The position numbers and the translations under genes are program-made. Positions 32,371 through 41,504 of a stretch of DNA of 64,000 bases are shown one piece after another; position 1 is the stretch's first letter; the number at the start of each line of letters is the position of its first letter. The DNA comes from UMGS1519 sp050951005. GTDB taxonomy: Bacteria; Actinomycetota; Coriobacteriia; Coriobacteriales; Eggerthellaceae. The notes below the pieces were generated by a model. That model was not told where the DNA came from. It did not search any database and saw only the letters and a program-made list of their open reading frames with translations. The stretch lies in the NCBI GenBank assembly GCA_050951005.1, contig JBMNIP010000004.1, positions 421,763-485,762 on the forward strand, in the 5' to 3' direction.

Positions 32371-33090
32371 ATGGTTGAAAAGCAAGATCGCAAAGCTACG
32401 TTGGAAGAACTGAGAGCGCAGATGCGATCGATTGAACAGGAGCCTGCCCAGCAGTTCGAATCCGATGAATTGGGAACCGATCAACCGTATGCGGCTGAAA
32501 CTGCTTCTGGCAAGCACCGATGTGGTATTGCCAAGGTTCCACACCGCGGCACGTGCGGTGAATCCGAAGGGGGACGTTTCCCATCTGGTTTGTCTATGGA
32601 CGGCCGTCAGGATGAAGAAGATCCGTGCAAGCAGGCATATAACCGCATAGTCTACTTGTGCGGGTATAACGAGTTCTCGCGGGAGAAGATGCGAAAACGT
32701 TTGAAGCGCGAGAAGATTCGCGACGAGGTAGCCGAAGATGCGCTTGATCGAGCGGTCGCCTGCGGGCTCATCGATGATATCCGCTATGGGGAGGCGCTCT
32801 GTGCAGGCCGCATGAGGTCGGGCAAGGGGCGTCAGGGCATCGAGGCTGAGCTTTGGGAGAACGGGATCGATCCCGCGTCAATCGAGGGATGGCCCCAAGA
32901 GTACGAGGAAAGATATGGCTCCGAGCTCTCGCGCGCGTTGAAAGTCATTGAAAGCCACCCGCCGCGCTCGAAACGCCCGCGTGATTCCGCCTATCGCCGA
33001 TTGATCGGAAAAGGTTTTTCTCCCGGCGTTGCCTCAGATGCGGCAGGTACCTGGTGGCGCAGGCAGCAGGAACGCGCGGAAGGGGAATGA
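32371..33090 (+). CDS. recX: Regulatory protein RecX, unusual N-terminal region
   Basis: A 239-residue protein whose C-terminal 150 residues (from KQAYNRIVYLCGYNEFSREK) match RecX, which binds RecA filaments and inhibits recombination. The helical repeats SREKMRKRLKREKI and YRRLIGKGFSP are typical. The first 85 residues are unlike the family; between about 32455 and 32600 the used frame has lower third-position GC than its neighbours and includes unusual Cys, while another frame is open with higher GC3. This may be a fast-evolving linker or a pair of frameshifts. The start at ATG 32371 lacks a clear ribosome site. It lies just after recA, the standard position. Confidence 0.82.
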   Translation: MVEKQDRKATLEELRAQMRSIEQEPAQQFESDELGTDQPYAAETASGKHRCGIAKVPHRGTCGESEGGRFPSGLSMDGRQDEEDPCKQAYNRIVYLCGYNEFSREKMRKRLKREKIRDEVAEDALDRAVACGLIDDIRYGEALCAGRMRSGKGRQGIEAELWENGIDPASIEGWPQEYEERYGSELSRALKVIESHPPRSKRPRDSAYRRLIGKGFSPGVASDAAGTWWRRQQERAEGE

Positions 33091-33322
33091 TTCGGCATAG
33101 CGCAGAAAATTGGTAGACATTTCATCTGTTCGATCATTTGGTAATTATTTCGAGAATATTGGGTTACTATTGAATACAGCTTGAGACTACGTACCCTCAG
33201 GGGTATTTTTCATACGATAACCGAATAGGCGGCATTTACCCCCCGCAGTGGGTGCGTGTACTCTTGCTGCACCTTCGAGCATTGACGAAGGGCTGTATAC
33301 GCACTTAGAGAAAGGGGAGAGC

Positions 33323-34897
33323 ATGCCCACCATCGGTTGGCTCATAATCGGCATCGTCGTCGGTGCCGTCGTCGGCATACTCATCGCCCGGCTTGCAGGG
33401 TTGAATTCCGCAAAGAAGGCTTCGGAAGAGGCTGACCGTTTGGTTGCAGATGCTAAGACGCAGGCTGAGACGATTCGCAGGGAGAAGCTGGTTGAGGCGA
33501 AGGACGAGATCCTTCGGATGAAACAGGAAGCCGAGGATGAAGGCAAAGAGCGCATGCGCGAGGTTCGCAGTGCAGAAGATCGTATGAACCAGCGCGAGCA
33601 GTCCTTGAATCATCGCAATGATTCCCTCGATAAGCGGGAGCATCAACTCTCCAGCCTTCAAGGCCAGCTGGATCGCAAGGAGAACGACCTGAAGGCTGAA
33701 GCGAAGCGCATCGATAAGGATCGCCAGAGCGTAGAGGATCGGGCTCAGGAAATCACCGAGCGTCTGGAAGAAGTCTCCGGCATGACAGCCGACCAGGCAA
33801 AAGGGGAGCTGCTCGACACGTTGCGCTCTGAAGTCACGCACGATTCTGCTGCGATTATCCGCGAGGCAGAGAACCGAACCAAGCTCGAGGCGGATCGAAA
33901 ATCACGCGAGATCCTGAGTTTGGCAATGCAGCGCTTGGCATCTGATTTCACCGCAGAGAACACAGTATCGACCATCAGCCTTCCGAGCGATGATCTCAAG
34001 GGCCGCATCATCGGCCGTGAGGGACGCAACATCCGTTCCTTTGAGCAGATCACCGGTACGAATCTGATTATCGACGACACGCCGGAATGCGTAACTATCT
34101 CCTGCTTCGATCCGGTGCGCCGCGAGGTCGGACGCATCACGATGGAGAACCTTATCGCCGACGGCCGCATCCATCCGGCGCGTATCGAGGAGATGTACGA
34201 CAAGGCGACCAAATACGTCGACAAGCAGATTCAGGAAGCCGGCGAACATGCCTGCTTCGATACGGGCATCCATGATCTGCATCCCGACTTGGTGCATACC
34301 CTGGGACGTCTGCGCTATCGTACCTCTTACGGCCAAAACGTCCTGCAACACTCGATGGAAGTCGCCTACCTTACCGGTACCATGGCTTCCGAGCTCGGTT
34401 TGGATCCGATTCCCGCCAAACGTGCTGGCTTGCTGCACGACATCGGCAAGGCCGTCGACCGCGAGGTCGATGGCAACCATGCGGTGATCGGCGCCGATTT
34501 GGCCCGCCGCTACGGAGAGAAGCCGGAGATCGTGCATGCCATCGAATCGCACCATAACGACATCGAGCCGAATTCGGTCGTAGATGTCCTTGTGCAGGCT
34601 GCCGATGCGGTTTCCGCTGCCCGCCCCGGCGCCCGAAAGGAAACCCTCGATGCCTACATCAAGCGTCTGGAAAAGCTCGAGGAGATTGCGAACTCCCATG
34701 AGGGTGTCGAACGGACCTATGCTATCCAGGCTGGTCGTGAGGTGCGTGTGATGGTACAGCCCGAAGTGGTTGACGAGGCGGCTTCGACGGTGCTTGCTCA
34801 CGACATCGCCAAGCAGATCGAGGACGAGATGACCTACCCGGGCACGGTCAAGGTCGTCGTTATCCGCGAGTCCCGCGCCATTGACTACGCGAAATAA
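33323..34897 (+). CDS. rny: Ribonuclease Y
   Basis: A 524-residue membrane-tethered endoribonuclease that starts decay of many mRNAs. One membrane segment (about 5-27) is followed by a long charged coiled coil (about 35-190), a KH domain with GRIIGREGRNIRSFEQITG (about 225-243) and an HD domain with HDIGK (His372, Asp373). ATG 33323 has GGGGAG upstream; the frame is open further but without similarity. The 232-base upstream region is notably AT-rich for this genome and likely holds the promoter. RNase Y is absent from most Actinomycetes but present in Coriobacteriia and Firmicutes, a useful lineage marker. Confidence 0.97.
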   Translation: MPTIGWLIIGIVVGAVVGILIARLAGLNSAKKASEEADRLVADAKTQAETIRREKLVEAKDEILRMKQEAEDEGKERMREVRSAEDRMNQREQSLNHRNDSLDKREHQLSSLQGQLDRKENDLKAEAKRIDKDRQSVEDRAQEITERLEEVSGMTADQAKGELLDTLRSEVTHDSAAIIREAENRTKLEADRKSREILSLAMQRLASDFTAENTVSTISLPSDDLKGRIIGREGRNIRSFEQITGTNLIIDDTPECVTISCFDPVRREVGRITMENLIADGRIHPARIEEMYDKATKYVDKQIQEAGEHACFDTGIHDLHPDLVHTLGRLRYRTSYGQNVLQHSMEVAYLTGTMASELGLDPIPAKRAGLLHDIGKAVDREVDGNHAVIGADLARRYGEKPEIVHAIESHHNDIEPNSVVDVLVQAADAVSAARPGARKETLDAYIKRLEKLEEIANSHEGVERTYAIQAGREVRVMVQPEVVDEAASTVLAHDIAKQIEDEMTYPGTVKVVVIRESRAIDYAK

Positions 34898-34901
34898 TTC
34901 G

Positions 34902-36014
34902 ATGGACGATCAATCCCTGCCGCAGTTCCTGCAGGAAGTCACGGGTGATAGCCATCTCCGAGTCGAAGCAGACCTCGGGGATGGCTTCGTCCGCCTGAGG
35001 AGCTCTGAGGCCGAAAGGCGGCAAGCCAAGCAGGATATTCGCAGTGTCGAGGATATCGTTATCGAGATGCTGCGCAATGCCCGCGATGCCGGTGCTCATC
35101 TTGTCTATCTTGCAACGGCACGGGAAGGTGCGCGCCGCACGTTGACGTTCATCGATGATGGTTGCGGCATCCCTGCATCGCTGTTCGATGCGGTTTTCGA
35201 GCCTCGGGTTACCAGCAAGCTTGATACCTTCCATTCCGATAGATGGGGCGTGCATGGGCGCGGTATGGCGCTCTACGGCATTCGCATGAACGCCGAACGG
35301 GCCCGTGTGGTGGCGTCGGCTCCCGGCAAGGGCAGCTCGCTGCAAGTCGTAGCCGATACCGGGAAGCTGCCGGAACGTGCAGACCAGTCGGCTATTCCGC
35401 ATCTGGTTCTTGCCGAAGACGGGCGGATGGTGATGCGGGGTCCGCGCAATATCAACCGTATGGTGGCTGAATTCGTCGTCGAAGAGCAACAGGGTTGCCA
35501 GGTATTCTTGGGTTCGCCGATTGAGGTCGTGGCAAGCATGGTCGATGCGGGCACGCGTGCCTTGAGCATACGCGAACGTACCTTCGTCGCCGATCCGGAG
35601 GCGTATCCGCTCTGCCTGAGGCCGGCCCTTGCCGCCGACCCGGAGGAGCTTGCTGCGCTTTCCCGTTCACTCGGCCTGGATATGTCCGAGCGAAGCGCGC
35701 GCCGTATTCTCGATGGCCAGGTTGCTCCGCTTCAGCCGTTCCTCTCGGTGCTGTACGGTCATCAACGGCAGGATGCGGACGGAGATTCTGCAAGCGCGAT
35801 TTCAGCCCCGGCTTCGCCTGAAGAGCTGAAACGGGCATCCGATCCGAGGGGCTTGAGGATCACTCGCACGGATATCGCCCGGTTGCAGGAAGCCGTACAG
35901 CATGCTTGGGCGCCGATTGCCCAATCGTATTATCTGGATGGGAAGGTCAAGCCGCAGGTCCGGGTGACTAAGGAGGGCGTGCGTATCTTCATTCCAGCGG
36001 TCAAAGAGAAATGA
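34902..36014 (+). CDS. GHKL-type ATPase of unknown function between rny and spoVS
   Basis: A 370-residue protein with a GHKL (Hsp90/MutL/histidine kinase-like) ATP-binding domain in its first 140 residues. The N box is EMLRNARDAGA (55-65), the G1 box DDGCGIP (85-91) and the G2 box GVHGRGMALYGI (116-127). The pattern is nearer MutL/Hsp90 than a histidine kinase, and no phosphoacceptor His domain or membrane segment is seen. The remaining 230 residues match nothing I know. The start is ATG 34902, five bases after rny; ribosome site weak. In Bacillus this slot, between rny and spoVS, holds the unrelated phosphodiesterase YmdB. Role unknown. Confidence 0.82.
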   Translation: MDDQSLPQFLQEVTGDSHLRVEADLGDGFVRLRSSEAERRQAKQDIRSVEDIVIEMLRNARDAGAHLVYLATAREGARRTLTFIDDGCGIPASLFDAVFEPRVTSKLDTFHSDRWGVHGRGMALYGIRMNAERARVVASAPGKGSSLQVVADTGKLPERADQSAIPHLVLAEDGRMVMRGPRNINRMVAEFVVEEQQGCQVFLGSPIEVVASMVDAGTRALSIRERTFVADPEAYPLCLRPALAADPEELAALSRSLGLDMSERSARRILDGQVAPLQPFLSVLYGHQRQDADGDSASAISAPASPEELKRASDPRGLRITRTDIARLQEAVQHAWAPIAQSYYLDGKVKPQVRVTKEGVRIFIPAVKEK

Positions 36015-36112
36015 CCGCGGCTGTTCGAGCGGCTAAATGTTTCATTCGGCCTTGTGCGGAATGCGCCTTAGCCAGTGGATGATGCGCGCTTCAGGCTATT
36101 ATTCCGAAAGAT

Positions 36113-36141
36113 TTGCACGATGGCGTGCGATTGGATACTAT
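36113..36141 (+). promoter_or_regulatory. spoVS promoter with internal inverted repeat
   Basis: TTGCAC (36113-36118), 17 bases, TACTAT (36136-36141). An imperfect repeat TTGCACG-N4-CGTGCGA (36113-36130) covers the -35 and part of the spacer, a possible operator. Confidence 0.6.
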
Positions 36142-36225
36142 GCATTGAAAGCACCTGTTTTGTCGGTTCATGCTATTTAAACGCATACTGTAAACGAAGC
36201 TGTATCGAAGAAGGAACGAACCGCT

Positions 36226-36579
36226 GTGACCAACGAACACGATAGCCAAACGGTGAATTGCCTGCGAGTATCATCGAGGTCTTCTCCGGCGTCCGTTGCC
36301 GGAGCCATCGCCGGCATGATAAAAGATGGCGTGCATGTAGAGCTCCAGGCAGTTGGAGCCGGTGCGGTCAATCAAGTGGTGAAAGCCATTGCTATCAGCC
36401 GCGGATTCCTGTCTCCCGTCGGCATCGAGATCGTCTGCATTCCCTCGTTTGCCGATATCGTCATCGACGGTGAGTACCGAACGGCAATCCGGTTCACGGT
36501 AGAGCCGCGCCGTAGTGCACAAGAGCCTCCGGCAACCGATTCGTCGCAGCCCGCCGATTCTGATGCCGCATCCCGGTAA
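36226..36579 (+). CDS. spoVS: Stage V sporulation protein S homologue
   Basis: A 117-residue SpoVS (AlbA-like fold) protein, about 30 residues longer than usual because of a polar tail. The family core is LRVSSRSSPASVAGAIAG, then AVGAGAVNQVVKAIAISRGF and ADIVIDGEYRTAIRFTVEP. SpoVS proteins probably bind nucleic acid; in Bacillus loss of SpoVS blocks a late sporulation step, yet homologues occur widely in non-sporulating bacteria. No sporulation gene is otherwise seen here. The start is GTG 36226 with AAGGAA upstream. It has its own promoter. Position between rny and miaB is conserved with Bacillus. Confidence 0.94.
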   Translation: MTNEHDSQTVNCLRVSSRSSPASVAGAIAGMIKDGVHVELQAVGAGAVNQVVKAIAISRGFLSPVGIEIVCIPSFADIVIDGEYRTAIRFTVEPRRSAQEPPATDSSQPADSDAASR

Positions 36580-36643
36580 TGCCCGTCGTGTGTTTTCAGG
36601 CAATCTCTGCGAGATGAGCGGCCGAGCCGTATAGAATGCCCTC

Positions 36644-38005
36644 ATGATTACTTCTTTGAACAATCTTACCTTCTGCGTGAAGACCTTCGGTTGCCAGATG
36701 AACCAACATGATTCCGAACGCATCGCCGGCATGCTGGAGGCTCTGGGAGCCCAATCGGTTGATACTATCGAAGCCGCTGACCTGGTAGTCTACATGACGT
36801 GCTGTGTTCGGGAACATGCCGATGTGCGTCTGTTCGGCCAGGTTTCTTCCATGAAGAACATTCCCGTGCGTTCCGAGAGCCCGTTGGGAAAGCGCTATGT
36901 TGCCATCGGCGGATGCATCGGGCAACGCGACGGCGAGGATCTTACACGCCGGCTGGACAATGTCGATATCGTCTTCGGCACCCATAATCTCTCAGCGCTT
37001 CCGCGCCTGCTCGACAATGCAATCGAGAGCGGTGAGCATGCGGTCGAAGTTGTGGAGTCTTCCGACGAGTTCTCAACCGATCTGCCCTCTGATCGTTCCT
37101 GTGCTTGGTCGGCCTGGCTGCCGATCACCGTCGGCTGCAACAATTTCTGCTCATATTGCATCGTGCCCTATGTGCGCGGGCGCGAGAAATCCCGTCCCTT
37201 GGAGGATATCGTTGCCGAAGCCGAGCGCCTTGTCGCTTCCGGTGCCAAGGAGATCACCTTGCTGGGGCAGAATGTGAACTCCTACGGTCGCGACCTCTAC
37301 GGTTCCCCACGATTTGCCGAAGTGCTGGATGCCGTTCACTCCACCGGTGTGCGGTATCTTCGTTTCATCACCAGTCATCCGAAGGATTTGACCGATGAGG
37401 TCATCGACCGCTTCGGCACCCTCGAGCATCTTGCCCCGTATCTGCATCTGGCGGTGCAATCGGGTTCCGACCGCATCCTGGCGGCCATGAATCGGCAATA
37501 TACCCATGAACATTATCTGGACCTGGTACGAAAGGTTCGCAGAGTGCGACCGGATATCGCCCTTTCCACCGACATCATCGTCGGTTTCCCGGGCGAGACC
37601 GAGCAGGATTTCCAGGACACTATGGAGTTGGTGCGCGAAGTGGGATACCAGCAAGTATTCACGTTCATCTACTCGAAGCGCGAGGGTACGCCTGCAGCGA
37701 AGATGCGCGATGACACACCAAGCGAGGTCATCCAGGATCGATTCGATCGTCTTGTGGACCTGGTGCAGGATGGGGCCTATGCCGCCAACCAGGCCGATGC
37801 GGGCAAGGACGTCGAAGTGCTGATCGAATCCCGCAACCGCCAGCATCCGGATTCCGTGACCGGCCGTACACCGAAGAACCAAACGGTGCATGCATCCGTA
37901 CCGGCTGGCTGCAATATCGATTCGCTGTTCGGACGGGTCGGACGGGTTCATATCGACAATGCCCGTACCTGGTACCTGAGCGGTACGTTGGTTTCGGTGG
38001 AATAG
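36644..38005 (+). CDS. miaB: tRNA i6A37 methylthiotransferase MiaB
   Basis: A 453-residue radical SAM enzyme converting i6A37 to ms2i6A37 in tRNAs reading U-starting codons. The three auxiliary-cluster cysteines are Cys17 (FGCQMN), Cys53 (TCCVRE) and Cys91 (GGCIGQ). The radical SAM motif is CNNFCSYC with Cys165, 169 and 172, followed by VPYVRGREKSR, diagnostic for MiaB. A TRAM domain ends the protein. ATG 36644 lacks a strong ribosome site. miaA, which makes its substrate, starts one base after the stop, so the modification pathway is in one transcript. Confidence 0.96.
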   Translation: MITSLNNLTFCVKTFGCQMNQHDSERIAGMLEALGAQSVDTIEAADLVVYMTCCVREHADVRLFGQVSSMKNIPVRSESPLGKRYVAIGGCIGQRDGEDLTRRLDNVDIVFGTHNLSALPRLLDNAIESGEHAVEVVESSDEFSTDLPSDRSCAWSAWLPITVGCNNFCSYCIVPYVRGREKSRPLEDIVAEAERLVASGAKEITLLGQNVNSYGRDLYGSPRFAEVLDAVHSTGVRYLRFITSHPKDLTDEVIDRFGTLEHLAPYLHLAVQSGSDRILAAMNRQYTHEHYLDLVRKVRRVRPDIALSTDIIVGFPGETEQDFQDTMELVREVGYQQVFTFIYSKREGTPAAKMRDDTPSEVIQDRFDRLVDLVQDGAYAANQADAGKDVEVLIESRNRQHPDSVTGRTPKNQTVHASVPAGCNIDSLFGRVGRVHIDNARTWYLSGTLVSVE

Positions 38006-38006
38006 C

Positions 38007-39059
38007 ATGGCCGCCGACGGCAATGCGATACCGAACCTCTCGCGGCCGATAATCTGCGTGGTCGGTCCCACTGCTTCGGGCAAGAGTGCGATTGCGCAGG
38101 AGATCGCCCGCCGAGTGGGCGGCGAGATCATCAGCGCCGACAGCATGCAGGTCTATCGGGGCATGGATATCGGCACGGGCAAACTGCCCCCCGAAGAGCG
38201 CACGGTGGCGCATCATGGTCTCGATCTTGTCGATCCCGGTATGCCCTATTCGGTGGCTCTGTACCAAGAATATGCCCGGCAGACGGCGGCCCGCCTCGAT
38301 GCGGAGGGCAAGCGCGTCATCCTCTGCGGCGGCACTGGGTTCTACATCCGCAGCGTCATCGACGGCTATTCGTTTCCTGAAGGCGAGCAAGAGGATAATC
38401 CGGTGCGCCAGCGCTATCAGGTGCTTCTCGAGGAGATCGGAGATCAGGCGCTTTGGGAGCGCTTGCAGCAGGTCGACCCGGCATCCGCCGCGATTATCCA
38501 TCCTCACAATACCCGTCGCGTTATCCGTGCGTTCGAGATGCATGAGCAGGGAGAAAGCTATGCCCGTCAAAACGCGCGGCTCAAGGAGATTCCCCAGGTG
38601 CTGCCCGCGGTGCAGATTGGGCTGGCCGTCGATCGGAAGGCGCTGAATGCCCGGATCGATGCGCGGGTGGATTCCATGTTCGCTTCGGGGTTGGTCGACG
38701 AGGTGCGCTCGCTTCTCGCTGCGGGCTTCCGCGAGGCGCTCACGGCACCGAAGGCCATCGGCTATCGGCAGGTGGTTGAGGCTTTTGATGGAAGGTGCAC
38801 GCTTTCGGAAGCGGTGGAGCAGACCAAGATCGCCACGCACCGCTATGCCAAGCGGCAGCGTTCCTGGTTCGGCCGTGATGCCCGTATCCATTGGATCGAT
38901 GCGGCTCTTCCCGGTGAGGCATGGGGGCTTTCAGATGCCGACATTCAAGACGAAATGCGGAAATCGCCTGTTGTTCCGCCTGCAGCCCGCGATATTGCTT
39001 CGATTGCCGACGATGCGCTTGCGGTCCTTGCTACAATCGACAGTACTATCAATTCATAA
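38007..39059 (+). CDS. miaA: tRNA dimethylallyltransferase MiaA
   Basis: A 350-residue enzyme that adds a dimethylallyl group to A37 of tRNAs, giving the substrate of MiaB. The P-loop is GPTASGKS at 20-27, followed by ISADSMQVYRGMDIGTGK, GGTGFYIRS and the C-terminal IATHRYAKRQRSWFGRD. ATG 38007 lies directly after the miaB stop. The final 60 residues are a variable tail. dapF follows after 18 bases. miaB-miaA-dapF-hflX-lexA is a well conserved actinobacterial order. Confidence 0.96.
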   Translation: MAADGNAIPNLSRPIICVVGPTASGKSAIAQEIARRVGGEIISADSMQVYRGMDIGTGKLPPEERTVAHHGLDLVDPGMPYSVALYQEYARQTAARLDAEGKRVILCGGTGFYIRSVIDGYSFPEGEQEDNPVRQRYQVLLEEIGDQALWERLQQVDPASAAIIHPHNTRRVIRAFEMHEQGESYARQNARLKEIPQVLPAVQIGLAVDRKALNARIDARVDSMFASGLVDEVRSLLAAGFREALTAPKAIGYRQVVEAFDGRCTLSEAVEQTKIATHRYAKRQRSWFGRDARIHWIDAALPGEAWGLSDADIQDEMRKSPVVPPAARDIASIADDALAVLATIDSTINS

Positions 39060-39077
39060 GAAGGAGTATCAACGACA

Positions 39078-40004
39078 ATGGAAATCGACTTTGTGAAGCT
39101 GAATGGCTGCGGCAACGATTTCATTTTCATCGACGACCTTTCAAACGATATCGAGCTGGAACCCGAACAGGTCCGCAAGCTCTGCGATCGCCATTTCGGC
39201 ATCGGTGCCGATGGGGTTATTCTGGTGCGTCCCTCCGAGAACCCGGATTGCGTAGCGTACATGCACTACATCAATGCCGACGGCTCTCTGGCCGAGATGT
39301 GCGGCAACGGGGTGCGCTGCTTTGCAAAGTACCTGGTCGATCATGGATACGTTTCGGCGAGCGACGGGAAATTCGTTGCCGATACGAAGGCGGGCGAACG
39401 GCCCATCTCCTTCACCACCGATAGGGACGGGCGAATGGAAACCGCGACGGTGGATATGGGCCGTCCGATTCTGGACCCTGTCGAGGTGCCGGTGTCTTTG
39501 GCGGCAAATGCCCAGACAGATGCGGGCTCGGCGTTCGTCAAGGAAGCCGATATCGCTTCTCCCTGGATTTCCCTGCCATTCACCTGCGTTTCCATGGGGA
39601 ATCCGCATGCTGTTACCTTCATCGATGACTTCTCTGCCTGGTCCGATGAGCTGTTCACCGGAAACGAGAAGAGCCTGAGCACGTTGCGGGTCGATATGAT
39701 CGGAGCCTTCTACGAGTCGAACCCGGCATTCCCCGCGAAGGCGAATATCGAATTTGCCCAGGTTGCCGATGACGGTATCCACATGCGTGTTTACGAGCGC
39801 GGCGATGGCGAGACCCTGGCATGCGGCACCGGCGCCTGTGCAACGGGCGTTGCCGCCGCGCTGACGGGACGTACCGGGAAGTCGAACGACCTCCATCTGC
39901 TGGGCGGTATCCTTCATATCGAATGGGCGGATGATGGCCATGTGATGATGACCGGCCCCGCCGCGCAGGCCTTCACCGGCACGGTGGACATGGACCTTCT
40001 CTAA
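39078..40004 (+). CDS. dapF: Diaminopimelate epimerase
   Basis: A 308-residue cofactor-independent racemase converting L,L- to meso-diaminopimelate for lysine and peptidoglycan. The two catalytic cysteines are Cys75 (AEMCGNGVR) and Cys249 (LACGTGACA). KLNGCGNDFIFID opens the protein. ATG 39078 has AAGGAG upstream. An insert of about 25 residues near 130-160 is longer than in E. coli DapF. With dapB and dapA at 20-21 kb, three steps of the pathway lie in this window. Confidence 0.96.
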   Translation: MEIDFVKLNGCGNDFIFIDDLSNDIELEPEQVRKLCDRHFGIGADGVILVRPSENPDCVAYMHYINADGSLAEMCGNGVRCFAKYLVDHGYVSASDGKFVADTKAGERPISFTTDRDGRMETATVDMGRPILDPVEVPVSLAANAQTDAGSAFVKEADIASPWISLPFTCVSMGNPHAVTFIDDFSAWSDELFTGNEKSLSTLRVDMIGAFYESNPAFPAKANIEFAQVADDGIHMRVYERGDGETLACGTGACATGVAAALTGRTGKSNDLHLLGGILHIEWADDGHVMMTGPAAQAFTGTVDMDLL

Positions 40005-40070
40005 GATTTTCGGGAACACGGATTCCCGCATCTTCGTTCTGCTATCTACGGTTAGGAGCATCTCGCAAGA

Positions 40071-41363
40071 ATGGCGAAAAACGACATGTACGTACCGGCG
40101 CAGGATAAGGAACGCGCCTTGCTCGTCGGCGTCGATCGGCCTCATTCGCCTTGGCCGCTGGAGTCATCGCTTGCCGAGCTTGGCCGACTTGCGGAAACCG
40201 CCGGTGCCGAAGTCGTAGGCACCACCACACAGCGGCTCGAGAAAATCAATCCGCGCACCTTCGTGGGGCAGGGCAAGGCCGAGGAGATTGCGCAGCTCTG
40301 TCTGGCTTTGGCGGTCGATGTCGTCATGCTCGACGATGAGCTTACCCCTTCCCAACAGGCCAACCTCGAGAAGATCGTTCCGCGCGATGTGAAGGTCATC
40401 GACCGCACGGCGCTGATATTGGACATATTCGCTCTCCATGCCACCAGCAAAGAAGGCCGATTGCAGGTTCGGTTGGCGCAGAACGAGTACCTGTATCCGC
40501 GTCTGCGCGGCATGTGGGCCCATCTCGCCTCGAACCGTATGGGAGGCGGCGTAGGATCGCGCTTCGGTGAAGGAGAAAGCCAGCTCGAGGTCGACCGCCG
40601 CATCGTGCGCAATCGCATCACGCAAATCAAGCGACAGCTGAAGGACCTGGAACGCACCCGGTCACTGCAGCGCAAGGACCGGTACGAGAGCGGCATCTTC
40701 AAGGTTGCGCTGGCCGGTTATACCAACGCTGGGAAATCCAGCCTCATGAATGCGTTGACCGGTGCCGGCGTCCTCAGCTACGACCAGCTGTTCGCAACCC
40801 TTGATTCCAAGTCGAAGCGCCTGGTGCTCCCCGAGGGGCGTGAAGTGACGCTGACCGATACCGTCGGATTCATCCAGAAGCTGCCGACGAATCTCATCGA
40901 GGCGTTCAAATCGACGCTTGACGAGATTCGAGGGGCCAACCTGATTCTCCATGTTATCGATGCCTCTCAACCCGAATTCTCCGATCAGATGAAAACCGTC
41001 GATTCCGTCTTGCTGCAGATCGGGGCAGGGGATATCGAACGGGTGGAGGTCTTCAACAAGATCGACCGTTTGGATCCGGCGGAGCTGGAAGCGATGCGAA
41101 TGCGCAAACCCGAAGCGCTTTTCGTCTCTGCGGTAACGGGCGAGGGCCTGGATACGTTGAAGGAGCATATCTCGAAGGCAGCTGCAAATACGGGCGTCAT
41201 CATGGATGTGCTGATCCCCTATAGCAGGGGAGATTTGGTATCGCTTGCCCATGAACGCTGCCATATCATCGCGGAAGACAATACCGCAGAGGGTACCAGC
41301 ATGCGCGTCCAGGCGAGTGCGCCTCTCCAAGGTACCTTCCAGGCGTTTCAGCAACGAGCGTAG
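40071..41363 (+). CDS. hflX: GTPase HflX
   Basis: A 430-residue ribosome-binding GTPase that splits stalled ribosomes under stress. The N-terminal nucleotide-binding domain includes NPRTFVGQGKAEEI and the glycine-rich RMGGGVGSRFGEGESQLE. The G domain has G1 GYTNAGKS (about 216-223), DTVGFIQKLP (G3) and NKIDRL (G4). ATG 40071 follows a short gap; a weak hairpin (40011-40028) lies in it. The gene converges on lexA, with an 18-bp terminator between them. Confidence 0.95.
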   Translation: MAKNDMYVPAQDKERALLVGVDRPHSPWPLESSLAELGRLAETAGAEVVGTTTQRLEKINPRTFVGQGKAEEIAQLCLALAVDVVMLDDELTPSQQANLEKIVPRDVKVIDRTALILDIFALHATSKEGRLQVRLAQNEYLYPRLRGMWAHLASNRMGGGVGSRFGEGESQLEVDRRIVRNRITQIKRQLKDLERTRSLQRKDRYESGIFKVALAGYTNAGKSSLMNALTGAGVLSYDQLFATLDSKSKRLVLPEGREVTLTDTVGFIQKLPTNLIEAFKSTLDEIRGANLILHVIDASQPEFSDQMKTVDSVLLQIGAGDIERVEVFNKIDRLDPAELEAMRMRKPEALFVSAVTGEGLDTLKEHISKAAANTGVIMDVLIPYSRGDLVSLAHERCHIIAEDNTAEGTSMRVQASAPLQGTFQAFQQRA

Positions 41364-41440
41364 CTGCACTGGGGGATAGTGGCTCTCAGGATGGGATTTC
41401 GTTACCGTTGACGGTCCTTCCGCCCGAAAGGGCCTACCGA

Positions 41441-41481
41441 AATCGGGCCTCCCTGCTTGCAGGAAGCGGGGAGGCCCGATT
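41441..41481. terminator. Bidirectional terminator between hflX and lexA
   Basis: A 13-bp perfect stem (AATCGGGCCTCCC against its complement) is extended inward by about five further pairs around a GCAGG loop. It serves both convergent genes; the T runs are short. Confidence 0.82.
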
Positions 41482-41504
41482 ATTGCATTGAGAGGGCGGA
41501 TAGA

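Noticed and set aside
33121..33140. An SOS box before rny (CTGTTCG)
   Set aside because: Only one half site is present; the left arm does not match CGAAC.
40011..40028. Terminator between dapF and hflX
   Set aside because: The CGGGAA/TTCCCG stem is only 6 bp and has no T run after it, so cotranscription is more likely.
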